From assembly GCA_025980465.1 (NCBI GenBank), contig JAICXJ010000022.1:1-50233 (forward strand): a stretch of 50,233 bases of DNA, written 5' to 3'. The position numbers and the translations under genes are program-made. Below are positions 9,021 through 17,697 of the stretch, piece by piece (the first letter of the stretch is position 1; every line of letters starts with the position of its first letter). Source of the DNA: Frankiales bacterium (GTDB lineage: Bacteria; Actinomycetota; Actinomycetes; JAFAQI01). The notes beneath the pieces are model-generated. The model ran no database searches, was not told the origin of the DNA, and was given only the letters and a program-made list of their open reading frames with translations.

Positions 9021-10994
9021 TCACGCCGTCGGTGGCTGATTCCACTCGATCCAGCCGAGCCCGTGGCGGCCGTCCGGTGTGGTCAAGCGGGCGGCCGCAC
9101 GGGGGAACCGCCCGACCTTTCCGTCAGGCGCCACAAGTAGCAGCGGTCCGAACGCAATCGGATCGACGGTCAGCATCAGGTCGTCCATCGTGACCGTCGC
9201 CGTGCGCGCGAAGCCCTCGGCATCGAGATCCTCGGTCACCGAGCCCGAGCCGACCGGTACGACGTCGCCGTTGCGCTGCACGTAGCCGGGCGTGTAGACG
9301 ATGTTCGGAAGTCTCACCTCGGTCATGTGCACATGCGTGCCGTCATCGAGGTGGCCGGATGACCAGCACCAGCCGAAGCTCCACCAGTCGCGGACCCCCC
9401 AGGAGTGATCGCGTTGGCCCGGTCCGTCGATCCGGAGTTCCTCGCCGTCAACGGTCACCGAACCGGTGACCGTGCACGGAATCTCATATCTCGTCGTCGC
9501 GCCGTAGTGGTAGGGGACACCGTCGGTCTGCCAGGTCAGGTCGATCGACACCGAGACCGGGTCGCCGGGCTTTCCGTCGTAGATCTCTTGCGCACTGGCA
9601 TGCCGCGCCGCCGCCATCGAGCCCCGTACCGTGAATGATCGCAGCGCTTCCGTCGTCACGACGTCGATGTCGACGCCCTCGGTGGCGACGGTGAGAGAGC
9701 CGGTTGGCACAGCAAGATCAGCGCGGGAGCACAGCACCAGCGGCCGATCCGGCCCGACGATCGCCAGGTGCCACCAGGCGGTACCGAGGTTCGGGTAGAG
9801 CCCGAGACGGACATACGCTCCGACCGATGCGTCCGCAGCGACGACGTCGGCGTACCACGACTCATTCCACAACTGCTCATTGTCCGGCTCATGCCGGCGT
9901 TCGTCGTGATCGGCGACGCAGTGATCGACAGGTTCCGGCGCGGGCAGCAGCGCTTCCGCATCGAGGTCGAGAACGTGCTGTGCGTGGCGGCGGAACATCT
10001 CGGCGAACATGTCGTCGCCGCGTTCGGTCTGGACGACGAGAATCGCAGAGGCGAACGCCATCACGACGCCGCCGAACGACGTCAGCCGGACGTCGTGCTC
10101 CAGTTGCTCGCGTGAGTAGTCGGTGACGCCCTCAGCGACCAGTGCATGGTGGTAGACGTCGAGGAGCGATGAGGCGTGGGTACGGCGGTCGTCGGGCGCG
10201 AGACTGCCGCCGATGAAGTACGACACGTCCGCCGCGGGGGCGCCCCAGCTCGCGGTCTGCCAGTCGACGATCACCGGTGCGGCGGACCCGTCCCGAAACA
10301 GCATGTTGTCGAGGCGGTAGTCGCCATGGATGAGGGTTCGCGGGCCGTCGTACTGACTGATGATCGTCCCGACTTGCGGTACTAGCCGTTCGACGAGTGA
10401 CCGGTGTGCCGGCTCGAGTCGGCTCGCGAACCGCTCGAGGAACGACGGCGCGAGCATCGTGATGATGCCGGTCATGTTGGCCGTCGACTCCGGCGTTGAT
10501 CGGTTGAGCCACTCATGCGCGGCGTACGATTCGTCGCCCCACGCAACCGCATGGAGCGCGGCGAGGCGGCGTAATGCTTCCGCGGCCACACCAGGATCGC
10601 AGCCCGTGATGTCATCACCCTGCCGGCACGGCGCCATGTCCTCGAGCAGCAACGTGAAGGCGTCCGTCTCCGGGTTGCGCGCGGCGTAGTAGTACGCCGG
10701 GACGCCAGGCAGCGCCGGTAGCTCGGAATAGATCGAGACCTCGATCTCGTAGCAGCGAGCGATCGAGCCGGCTGCCCGACTATTGGGATCGGTCGAGGCG
10801 AACTTCGCGATGACAGTCGGCGGACCGGCTGCGGGCGGATCGTAGGTGAGGTCGATCCGGACGGTGTCGGCCATCTGGCCGGTGCCGACCGCAGTGGTAG
10901 TGAAGTCGGTGACCTCCGCTCCATCGCTCAACCTGAGGGCCTGAGTGAGCCAGCCGTTGGTGAGGTCAGTAGGGGTGTCGAGGACGGCAGGCAT
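9021..10994 (-). CDS. Fusion of an aminoglycoside-phosphotransferase-like kinase and a DUF7064/7065-type beta domain
   Basis: This is a two-part protein of 657 residues. Residues about 1-340 are a phosphotransferase of the APH/EcKinase type: K64 in VIAKF, LLLEDM, the catalytic loop HGDYRLDN (223-230) and the metal Asp of VDWQTASW (D244). Residues about 360-657 form a beta-rich domain containing GQRDHSWGVRDWWSF and TEVRLPNIVYTPGY. That resembles the DUF7064/7065 domains distantly related to hydroxyneurosporene synthase, usually a separate gene. The substrate is unknown; a hydrophobic alcohol is a guess. The ATG at 10994 starts the typical MPAVLDTPTDLT; another ATG is at 11006. The nucleosidase gene lies upstream on the same strand. 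Confidence 0.8.
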   Translation of the reverse strand: MPAVLDTPTDLTNGWLTQALRLSDGAEVTDFTTTAVGTGQMADTVRIDLTYDPPAAGPPTVIAKFASTDPNSRAAGSIARCYEIEVSIYSELPALPGVPAYYYAARNPETDAFTLLLEDMAPCRQGDDITGCDPGVAAEALRRLAALHAVAWGDESYAAHEWLNRSTPESTANMTGIITMLAPSFLERFASRLEPAHRSLVERLVPQVGTIISQYDGPRTLIHGDYRLDNMLFRDGSAAPVIVDWQTASWGAPAADVSYFIGGSLAPDDRRTHASSLLDVYHHALVAEGVTDYSREQLEHDVRLTSFGGVVMAFASAILVVQTERGDDMFAEMFRRHAQHVLDLDAEALLPAPEPVDHCVADHDERRHEPDNEQLWNESWYADVVAADASVGAYVRLGLYPNLGTAWWHLAIVGPDRPLVLCSRADLAVPTGSLTVATEGVDIDVVTTEALRSFTVRGSMAAARHASAQEIYDGKPGDPVSVSIDLTWQTDGVPYHYGATTRYEIPCTVTGSVTVDGEELRIDGPGQRDHSWGVRDWWSFGWCWSSGHLDDGTHVHMTEVRLPNIVYTPGYVQRNGDVVPVGSGSVTEDLDAEGFARTATVTMDDLMLTVDPIAFGPLLLVAPDGKVGRFPRAAARLTTPDGRHGLGWIEWNQPPTA

Positions 10995-11068
10995 GAACCG
11001 AAACATAGCCGTTGCGGCGAACGAGGAGTGGCGCCGGCAACTGGGACACCACCTCGACGAGCAGTCGG

Positions 11069-11635
11069 TTAGCTCAGATAGTCCCTGAGCCACTCGCCGA
11101 GCACCCCGGCGCAGTGATCGACCACCTCCGGCCATGACACCGCGGCGGAGTCGGCGCTGTCACTGATGTGCTTGACGAGCCGAACTCGCGCGCCGGCCCG
11201 GGTGGCCGCCCAGGCGACGGCGAAGCCTTCCATGTCGACCAACGCGGCGCGAAGGGCCAGCGCCTGCCGTACGACAGGGTCGGCAACGAACGTGTCGCCT
11301 GTGGCGAGGACGACGTCGGCGTCTCCGTCGTTCAACGGGATCTCGTCGTGGACCTCGACGCCGAGTCCGCGCAGCACGTCGCTCGACAGGTCGTGATTGA
11401 TGACGAGGCCCGGTTGGTGGAGGCCAGATACCTCGTCACGAAGCGCGCCGGCCGTCCCGATGTTCACCACCTCGAAGTCCGGCGGGAGCTCGCCCATGCT
11501 CGCCAGTGACGCGGCCACGGCCGTCGCCGCCGCCACCTTGCCGATCCCCGTGATGAGCAGCGGCACGGTGGTCGGCACATAGCGGGCCTCCGCCTTGGTG
11601 GCTGACACGACCAACAATGGCGTTCCCCGCGTCAC
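11069..11635 (-). CDS. Nucleoside phosphorylase/MTAN-like nucleosidase
   Basis: The 188-residue protein has the PNP/UDP-phosphorylase fold of methylthioadenosine/S-adenosylhomocysteine nucleosidases: LLITGIGKVAAATAVAASLA, VVNIGTAGAL, the substrate-binding VDMEGFAVAWA and the catalytic Asp in HISDSADSAA. It probably cleaves the N-glycosidic bond of MTA, SAH or a related nucleoside in the cytosol, feeding methionine and adenine salvage. It is a little shorter than E. coli MTAN (about 230). A TAGGCT hexamer ends 6 nt before the GTG start, suggesting a leaderless transcript. It is divergent from the VOC gene. Confidence 0.8.
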   Translation of the reverse strand: MTRGTPLLVVSATKAEARYVPTTVPLLITGIGKVAAATAVAASLASMGELPPDFEVVNIGTAGALRDEVSGLHQPGLVINHDLSSDVLRGLGVEVHDEIPLNDGDADVVLATGDTFVADPVVRQALALRAALVDMEGFAVAWAATRAGARVRLVKHISDSADSAAVSWPEVVDHCAGVLGEWLRDYLS

Positions 11636-11641
11636 GAGCCG

Positions 11642-11647
11642 AGCCTA
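11642..11647 (-). promoter_or_regulatory. -10 element of the nucleosidase gene (leaderless)
   Basis: TAGGCT on the minus strand ends exactly 6 nt before the GTG start of the nucleosidase. It lies within the short space shared with the divergent VOC gene. Confidence 0.5.
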
Positions 11648-11664
11648 TGGGGCACGATGATGAG

Positions 11665-12012
11665 GTGAAGCCGAAAGCCGTCCACCATGTCTCGATCAAC
11701 GTCCGCGATGTCGCCGAGGCAGAGCTGTTCTACACCGGGCAGCTCGGCCTGGTACGTCGTGACGATCGCCCCGACTTCGGCTTCCCAGGTGCGTGGCTCG
11801 ACGCCGGCGGCCAGCAGGTCCACCTCATCCAGGGTGAGCTGCCGGCGCCGGTCGGGCAGCACTTCGCGCTTCAGGTGGACGACATCGATGCCGCGATCGC
11901 TGAGCTGCGTGAGCAGGGCATCACGATCTCCGACGCGATGCCTGTCGGGACCGGCCGACAGGCGTTCCTCAATGATCCGTCCGGCAACGGGATCGAGCTG
12001 CACCAAACCTAG
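11665..12012 (+). CDS. VOC (glyoxalase/bleomycin-resistance fold) protein
   Basis: This 115-residue single-domain VOC protein has two beta-alpha-beta-beta-beta modules. They begin VHHVSINVRDVAEAELFY and HFALQVDDIDAAIAELRE and end NDPSGNGIELHQ. The conserved metal-ligand pattern is His near the start, His in QHFALQV and Glu in GIELHQ, suggesting a metal site. Such proteins include lyases, dioxygenases and drug-binding proteins, so the substrate is open. I prefer the GTG at 11665, since CACGAT ends 6 nt before it; an ATG at 11647 would add six residues. Its stop overlaps the stop of the convergent thiolase-like gene through a shared CTAG. Confidence 0.8.
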   Translation: MKPKAVHHVSINVRDVAEAELFYTGQLGLVRRDDRPDFGFPGAWLDAGGQQVHLIQGELPAPVGQHFALQVDDIDAAIAELREQGITISDAMPVGTGRQAFLNDPSGNGIELHQT

Positions 12013-13496
12013 CCGAGGACGAACTCGGTCAGCCCGTCGCCGCCTTCGCTCGCAATGCCTGATAGGCCGACGCACTGAAGTGCGGGATCGACGAGCTGAT
12101 GCAACGTGGTCGGATCGAACGACAGCGCCGGGAAGCGGGCGCCTTCTGGCGACCGTCCGATGATGAAGCCTTTGGCGGGGGTCCCGGACCGGTCGTACTC
12201 CACGGTGTAGGTCTCGATTGTCGCGGAACCTCGGACGTCGTCACGCACCGGCGGATGAGGCGCGTCGACGTAGCTGAGCTCGGGGTCGCCGACGTAACCG
12301 TCGGGGTGAGCGTGACGAGACAAGGCGATCGCGCTGTGCTTGGTGAGGAGTTCGCCGTTTCCGTACACGAAGGCGTGATGTGCGCCCTCGCGGAGACGTC
12401 GTACCGCCGCGACGATGGCATGACCGCAGTAGTTGTTGGCCGGACCGCCGAATGCGGTGAGTCCGCCGGTGACGCTGGTCGGCGTCTCCGGGGGCAGGCC
12501 CATCGCCAGAAGCGCCAGCTTCGGCACTACCGGAAAGCATGAATAGAGATCGAGTACGTCGAAGTCGCCGGCACTCAGGCCGGTGCGCTTCAGAGTCTCG
12601 TCGAAGGCTTCCTGAATTGCCGGCGAGTGGTGGTATCCCGGCCGGTGGTATATGTCGAGGGAATCGCTTCGTCCAGCGCCGCCCCAGACATGGATCAGGT
12701 TGTCCTCGTCGACGCCGGCTGCACGCGCAGTTGCCAGGCTCGTGACGATGACCGCCGACGCCTGGTCGACGGTCAGCAAGGCATTCATCAGCAGTGGATA
12801 CGGGTGGCAGATCCAACGGTTCTTCGCGCCGGGAGTTGCGATGTCCGCGGCGGTCCGCTCGACCGGATCCCAGGCCGCATCATTGCGCGCGGCCGCCCGG
12901 GTCATCTCGGCGTACATGGTCGCCGACCAGTGCTGCGCGGTGGTGAAGTCCTGGTCGAGCGCTGCTCGCAATCCGTTCTCGTAAAACGGATACACCGTCA
13001 CCGGCATGATCATGTTGTAACGACGCATCAGTGGGCTCATGAAGCCTTCGATGTCTGGTCGGGCCGGTCCCCCCGGATCCTGCGACCACTGCGGCATCAC
13101 GCCCTGTCGCATCAGCATCGCCAGCGATGCCAGTGACTCCGCGCCGGCGATGACCGCGACCTTGCTGTCACCGTTCGCAATCCGCTGCGCCGCCCGATCG
13201 AGCAACTCCACCGGACGATTGCCGCCGGGCGTGCTGTGCGCCGTGTGCGCCGGCGATGCGCCGATCCGCGCCGCGAGTGTCGCGCCAGGATCGTCGTAGG
13301 ACCAGCTGATGATGTTCACGATGTCAATCGTGTCGACCGCCGCGAGCAGGCCCGGCACTCCGCTGTCGACACCAGCTCGCTCAGCAGCGTCGACCATCAG
13401 GTCGAGCGGCTCCCGGGCGCCCTCGGCTGTTCGCTCGCGATTGGAACGGAGCTGGCCGACACCGACGATGACGGGAAGGGCGGCAGGATCTGCCAT
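12009..13496 (-). CDS. Thiolase-like protein (TLP1 type) with a C-terminal extra domain
   Basis: The 495-residue protein has the thiolase fold (VIVGVGQLRSN, AVIAGAESLAS, VLDLYSCFPVVPK, GGLTAFGGPANNYCGHAI). The region where thiolases carry the nucleophilic Cys reads HSTPGGNRPVEL, with Ser/Thr instead. After residue about 410 there is an extra beta domain beginning near ATIETYTVEYDRSG. This layout fits the TLP1 thiolase-like group described in mycobacteria rather than a standard acetyl-CoA acetyltransferase. It probably handles CoA thioesters, but cleavage activity is doubtful. It starts 2 bp after the nitronate monooxygenase gene ends, so the two are one operon. Confidence 0.85.
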   Translation of the reverse strand: MADPAALPVIVGVGQLRSNRERTAEGAREPLDLMVDAAERAGVDSGVPGLLAAVDTIDIVNIISWSYDDPGATLAARIGASPAHTAHSTPGGNRPVELLDRAAQRIANGDSKVAVIAGAESLASLAMLMRQGVMPQWSQDPGGPARPDIEGFMSPLMRRYNMIMPVTVYPFYENGLRAALDQDFTTAQHWSATMYAEMTRAAARNDAAWDPVERTAADIATPGAKNRWICHPYPLLMNALLTVDQASAVIVTSLATARAAGVDEDNLIHVWGGAGRSDSLDIYHRPGYHHSPAIQEAFDETLKRTGLSAGDFDVLDLYSCFPVVPKLALLAMGLPPETPTSVTGGLTAFGGPANNYCGHAIVAAVRRLREGAHHAFVYGNGELLTKHSAIALSRHAHPDGYVGDPELSYVDAPHPPVRDDVRGSATIETYTVEYDRSGTPAKGFIIGRSPEGARFPALSFDPTTLHQLVDPALQCVGLSGIASEGGDGLTEFVLG

Positions 13497-13498
13497 CG

Positions 13499-14635
13499 CT
13501 ACTGCGTGAACTCCTGCAACCGCTCGATCGCCTCAGTCATCTCCTCGGCCATCGACGCGACGACGTCCTTCGTGTGTCGCACCGAGTCGAGCAGGCCGAC
13601 ACCCTGTCCCACGAAGTACGTCGCGAGGTCCTTCGCTCCCTCGTGGCCCTTGGCTGCCAGCGCATCCACCCGCCGAAGCGTCGGCTCGGAGATCATCATC
13701 TGCAGCGGCATCGGAAGTGGGTCGGGCCGGTCCGGGCGTTCCCACATCTCGGTCCAGCTCGACCGCAGCTGGCGGGCCGGCTTGCCGGTACGGCCTCGGC
13801 TGCGGACGGCGTCACGTGACGACGCGGCGATCATCTTCTGCTGGGTGAGTGGCTCGGTCTCCGACTCGTGGGTGGTGAGCCACACCGAACCGGTCCAGAC
13901 CCCGTCGGCACCCAATGCCAGGGCCGCCGCCATCTGCGCCCCGGTGATGATCCCGCCAGCACCTAGCACGATCGGGTTACCACGATCCTTCACCGCGCGC
14001 ACGACCTCCGGAACCAGGACCATGGTCGACACCTCGCCGCAGTGCCCGCCGGCTTCGGTTCCTTGCGCGACGATGATGTCGACGCCGACGTCGGCTTGCT
14101 TGATCGCGTGTTCCTTCGCGCCGACGAGCGCAGCCACGGGGATGTCGGCAGAGTGCGCGCGCTCGACCATCTCCGGCGTCGGCACCCCCAGCGCATTCGC
14201 GATCAACGAGATGGGGTGCTCGAATGCCACATCGAGCAGTCGTTCGCCCGCCACCTTGCCGACGCTGACCGCCGCGCTGCCCCAGCTGGCGTTCGACGCA
14301 TCCGGCATGGACGCCTCGATGTCATGTTCTGCAAGAAGTTCGAAGACCGCCTGTCGATGCTCGTCCGGAATCAGTTTGATGACGTCGGCGCGGGTCAGGT
14401 CGGGGGAGTCCACCGCGAGCTTGCCCGGAATGAGGATGTCGACGCCGTACGGCCGGCCGCCGATATTGCGATCGATCCAGGCGAGTTCTTGCTCGAGACC
14501 CTCTGGGGAATGGGTCGCCGCGCCGAGCACCCCGAACCCGCCGGCTTTCGACACCTCGACGACGACGTCGCGGCAGTGACTGAACGCGAACAGCGGAATA
14601 TCGATACCCAGCAGCTCGCAGGCCCGGTTCGGCAC
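13499..14635 (-). CDS. Nitronate monooxygenase-family FMN enzyme
   Basis: The 378-residue TIM-barrel flavoprotein has the class signatures ELLGIDIPLFAFSHCRD, KAGGFGVLGA, VAQGTEAGGHCG, VLGAGGIITGAQMAAALALGADGV and GSVWLTT, which bind FMN and the substrate. Bacterial relatives oxidise alkyl nitronates; others are enoyl-type reductases, so the true substrate is open. GTG 14635 is preceded by GGAGACATC, which decides the start. The thiolase-like gene follows directly, hinting at a shared catabolic pathway for an acyl-CoA or ketone substrate. The 123 bp upstream separate it from the divergent phosphatase gene. Confidence 0.85.
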   Translation of the reverse strand: MPNRACELLGIDIPLFAFSHCRDVVVEVSKAGGFGVLGAATHSPEGLEQELAWIDRNIGGRPYGVDILIPGKLAVDSPDLTRADVIKLIPDEHRQAVFELLAEHDIEASMPDASNASWGSAAVSVGKVAGERLLDVAFEHPISLIANALGVPTPEMVERAHSADIPVAALVGAKEHAIKQADVGVDIIVAQGTEAGGHCGEVSTMVLVPEVVRAVKDRGNPIVLGAGGIITGAQMAAALALGADGVWTGSVWLTTHESETEPLTQQKMIAASSRDAVRSRGRTGKPARQLRSSWTEMWERPDRPDPLPMPLQMMISEPTLRRVDALAAKGHEGAKDLATYFVGQGVGLLDSVRHTKDVVASMAEEMTEAIERLQEFTQ

Positions 14636-14758
14636 GATGTCTCCTATCAGGCAGGCGCTCGGAGTCGATGCGGTCGCCGTGATCCTCTCGCGTCGAGGTC
14701 GACTCCCCTGACGGGCCCCTCGATCGAGCGCGACGCGGGCTCTGGTCTACTCGGCGTG

Positions 14759-15451
14759 ATGAGTGACCCCGCTGAGGTAACGATCACCGGACTGTGCAAC
14801 TTGCGACCGGTGTCAGGCGTGCGCGACGGGTTGGTGCTGCGGGGTGATGTGCCGTGTTGGCTGACCGCGGAAGAGTTTGCGCAGGTGTGTCCCGTCGCCA
14901 CCCAGATCGATCTTCGTAGGGCGGAGGAGGCGGACGTCGATGGGTCCGGGCCGCTCGCCGAGCTCGGCGTGGCTCGCCACCATCTGCCGTACGGCGAAGG
15001 CGCCAAGCTGACTGCCGACGACGTCGTAGAAGACGACCTCGTCGGTCAGTACCGGATATTCGCGAGGATGGGGCTCGGTACGGTCATCGCCGGGTTCGAG
15101 TTGCTGACCCGGGTCGAGCTGCCCGCGCTGATCCACTGCACGGCCGGCAAGGACCGGACCGGCGTGTTCGCCTTCGCCCTGTCGCGGGCGCTGGAGGTGC
15201 CGGTCGAGGACGCCGTCGCCGACTTCATGGCGTCGGCCACGGCGATCGAGGAGGTCGAGCGACGGTTCTGGCAACTGCCGTCCACCGCGCTACGAAAGAA
15301 CCCAGTCCCGCCCGGCGCATACTCTCTCTCGCCATCGCTCGCCGCCGCGATCGTTGACGTGATCGAGTCGGCGGGCGGGGTCGAGGGCTGGCTGCAGGAG
15401 GGTGGCGCTGCCCCTGACCTGCTCGAGCGGCTGCGCTCCCGCCTGGGCTGA
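14759..15451 (+). CDS. PtpB-like tyrosine phosphatase (Y_phosphatase3 family)
   Basis: The 230-residue protein begins with the family pattern NLRPVSG and LRGDVP, has QIDLRRAEEADV, and carries the P-loop HCTAGKDRTG with nucleophile Cys127 and Arg133. The adjacent Lys and Asp in the loop are typical of the MptpB/lipid-phosphatase group that removes phosphate from Tyr, Ser/Thr or phosphoinositides. There is no signal peptide, though MptpB itself is exported without an obvious one. The first start candidates are GTG 14756 and ATG 14759. The gene meets the acyl-CoA oxidase gene tail to tail with a 5-bp gap. Confidence 0.85.
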   Translation: MSDPAEVTITGLCNLRPVSGVRDGLVLRGDVPCWLTAEEFAQVCPVATQIDLRRAEEADVDGSGPLAELGVARHHLPYGEGAKLTADDVVEDDLVGQYRIFARMGLGTVIAGFELLTRVELPALIHCTAGKDRTGVFAFALSRALEVPVEDAVADFMASATAIEEVERRFWQLPSTALRKNPVPPGAYSLSPSLAAAIVDVIESAGGVEGWLQEGGAAPDLLERLRSRLG

Positions 15452-15456
15452 CGGCC

Positions 15457-17385
15457 CTAGTTCGCGATCGGGGCGACCACGAGCTCCTCCGGAATCGCGA
15501 ACGCGTCGACCAGCAACCGGGCGTAGGGACGCAGCTGCTGGCACAGCTCGTTGACGGTTGAGGTGACGACCTTGCTCTGGGTCGCGGTCAACCGGTTGTG
15601 CTCCATGAACCAGGCGCGCTCCCGCTCGATCGTTGCGAGCGCGTGGAGATCGCACACGCGCTCCAGCACAGCCTGTACGCCGGGATCGGTGGTCGCGTCG
15701 ACTGCGTCGGTGAACGAATCGAGGATGCGGGCGTCGATGTGTGCGCGGGCAGCGAGCAGCAGATGGTCCTGGGCGTCGTTGAAGACCTCGAAGAGGTCGC
15801 AGTCCGCCTCGAAGCCCTTCTTCATCCGCCGGGCGACCCCTTCGATGATGTGCTTCTCACGCCAGGCGAACAGCGCGAGTTGGGTCTCGCGGTTCAACAG
15901 GTTGGTCTCGTCGTCGCCTGTCCCCGGCAGTACGTCAAGGACGCGTCGGACGATTCCGCGCGCGCCGATCCGTTCGATCACGATGTCGGCGACCTGTTCG
16001 GCGACGAACCGAACCGTTGCGAGTGTGTCGAGCTCGCCGAACTCCGCGTGATAGCCGGTGAGCAGGGTCTTAGCCACGAGCTGGAGCAGGACGGTGTTGT
16101 CACCCTCGAACGTGGTGAACACGTCGGTGTCTGCCTTCAGCCCGGCGAGCTGGTTTTCGGCGAGATATCCGGCACCGCCGCAGGCTTCGCGGCAGGCCTG
16201 GATCGTCTGTGACGTGTGCCAGGTCGACGTCGCCTTCAATGCGGCCGCGAATGTCTCGAGCTTGCGTCGCGCTTCGTCGCCGGTGGCGGCGGACTGCGCC
16301 TCGTGCAGCTCGGCGACCAGCTCCGCTTGTGCGAACGTCAAGGCGTAGGTGGTGGCGAGCGCCGGCAGCAGCTTGCGCTGGTGGGCGAGGTAGTCCAGGA
16401 CCGGGATCTCGGTGTCGGACTCCGGTGGGCTGAACTGCCGCCGCCGATCGCCGTAACGCACGGCGATCGTCAACGCGCTCTTGGACGCGCTGATGGCGGC
16501 GCCGGAGATGCTGATCCGGCCCTGCACGAGAGTGCCGAGCATCGTGAAGAACCGCTTGTTGACCGAATCGATCGGGCTCGAGTACGACCCATCGGCGGCG
16601 ACGTCGCCGAACCGGTTGAGCAGTGCATCGCGGGGGACCCGCACCTGGTCGAAATGAAGTCGCCCGTTGTCCACGCCATTGAGGCCGGCTTTCAGGCCGT
16701 CGTCCTCGATCGAGACGCCGGGCACCGGCTCGCCCCCTTCGGTGCGGATCGGTACCAAAAATGCGTGCACCCCAGGCTCGTTGTCGCCGCTGATGAGCTG
16801 GGCGAAGACAACCGCAAGCCTCCCGTCGCACGCGGCGTTGCCGATGTAGTCCTTGCGAGCGGAACTGTCGGGCGTGTTGATGACGAACTCTTGGGTCTCG
16901 CGGTCGTACGTCGCCGTGGTGCGAATCGATTGCACGTCGGACCCGTGACCGGTCTCTGTCATCGCAAAGCAGCCGGGGAGCGCGACCGTCATGATGTCGG
17001 CGAGATAGCGATCGTGATGATGCTTGGTGCCCAGGTGGCGCACCGCCCCGCCGAACAGACCCCATTGAACGCCGCTCTTCACCAGCAGCGACAGGTCGGC
17101 GTGTGCCTGCGTTTCGAAGCTCGTGATCGCGGCGCCGACCTCGTCGAGACCGCCAGAGTCCTTCGGGAACAGCAGCTTCGGTCCGTCAGTCTGCGCTAGC
17201 GCGGCGAGCTGCTTGCTGACGATCGCCCGGTGGTCCGGCATCGACAGTCCCATGTCGGGCCGAAAGATCGGGTCCCGAAGCGTTTCGCGCACCTGCGACC
17301 GGATGTCTGCCCAACGGCCGTCGAGGACCTGCTGAAGGACGGCGGCGTCGATCTGATCCAGGGCAGGAAGCGGGTCGGCGCTCAC
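15457..17385 (-). CDS. Acyl-CoA oxidase/dehydrogenase-family flavoprotein
   Basis: The 642-residue product has the long acyl-CoA oxidase layout, not the 380-residue dehydrogenase one. It shows CFAMTETGHGSDVQ for flavin and substrate, GLKAGLNGVDNGRLHFDQV, ACREACGGAGYLAENQ, and the catalytic Glu in TTFEGDNTVLLQ, followed by a roughly 200-residue C-terminal alpha domain. It should catalyse the first step of beta-oxidation of a fatty acyl-CoA, FAD-bound and in the cytosol. GTG 17385 is preceded by GGAG at good spacing; an in-frame TTG at 17400 is the alternative. Together with the thiolase-like gene it gives the region a lipid-catabolic flavour. Confidence 0.9.
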   Translation of the reverse strand: MSADPLPALDQIDAAVLQQVLDGRWADIRSQVRETLRDPIFRPDMGLSMPDHRAIVSKQLAALAQTDGPKLLFPKDSGGLDEVGAAITSFETQAHADLSLLVKSGVQWGLFGGAVRHLGTKHHHDRYLADIMTVALPGCFAMTETGHGSDVQSIRTTATYDRETQEFVINTPDSSARKDYIGNAACDGRLAVVFAQLISGDNEPGVHAFLVPIRTEGGEPVPGVSIEDDGLKAGLNGVDNGRLHFDQVRVPRDALLNRFGDVAADGSYSSPIDSVNKRFFTMLGTLVQGRISISGAAISASKSALTIAVRYGDRRRQFSPPESDTEIPVLDYLAHQRKLLPALATTYALTFAQAELVAELHEAQSAATGDEARRKLETFAAALKATSTWHTSQTIQACREACGGAGYLAENQLAGLKADTDVFTTFEGDNTVLLQLVAKTLLTGYHAEFGELDTLATVRFVAEQVADIVIERIGARGIVRRVLDVLPGTGDDETNLLNRETQLALFAWREKHIIEGVARRMKKGFEADCDLFEVFNDAQDHLLLAARAHIDARILDSFTDAVDATTDPGVQAVLERVCDLHALATIERERAWFMEHNRLTATQSKVVTSTVNELCQQLRPYARLLVDAFAIPEELVVAPIAN

Positions 17386-17546
17386 GCGCGGGGTCTCCAA
17401 ACGGCTCGAAATGCGGCTGCTTCGGTGCCCGGCTCCTACCCGGAGCCGAGATCACGTACGCGTGGTCACCCTGTGGTTGTGCGGCTTTCAGCTCTGGGTG
17501 TTCGACCTGGCAGGCCGGGGTAGGGGTTGTTGTGGCTCATCCCAGG

Positions 17547-17566
17547 CGCGACCGCGAGCGGTCGCG
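17547..17566. repeat. 20-bp GC-rich inverted repeat
   Basis: A 9-bp perfect stem (CGCGACCGC with GCGGTCGCG) surrounds a 2-base centre. It lies in the 312-bp non-coding gap between the divergent acyl-CoA oxidase and mechanosensitive-channel-like genes, so an operator is possible. I see no gene in that gap. Confidence 0.5.
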
Positions 17567-17697
17567 TGTGTCGGCAGCGTTGGTTCCTGCGCGACGGGGG
17601 TGCGCAGGAGCAGCGCTGCCGCTGCGCCGAGTGTCGACATTCCGGTATTCGTTCGGTGAGCCGAATCCATGCATCCAATCGGGAGGACGGCTGTTTC

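Noticed and set aside
13236-14579. Long plus-strand frame opposite the nitronate monooxygenase gene
   Set aside because: Ser/Arg-rich, no domain, and fully antisense to a gene with complete FMN-binding motifs.
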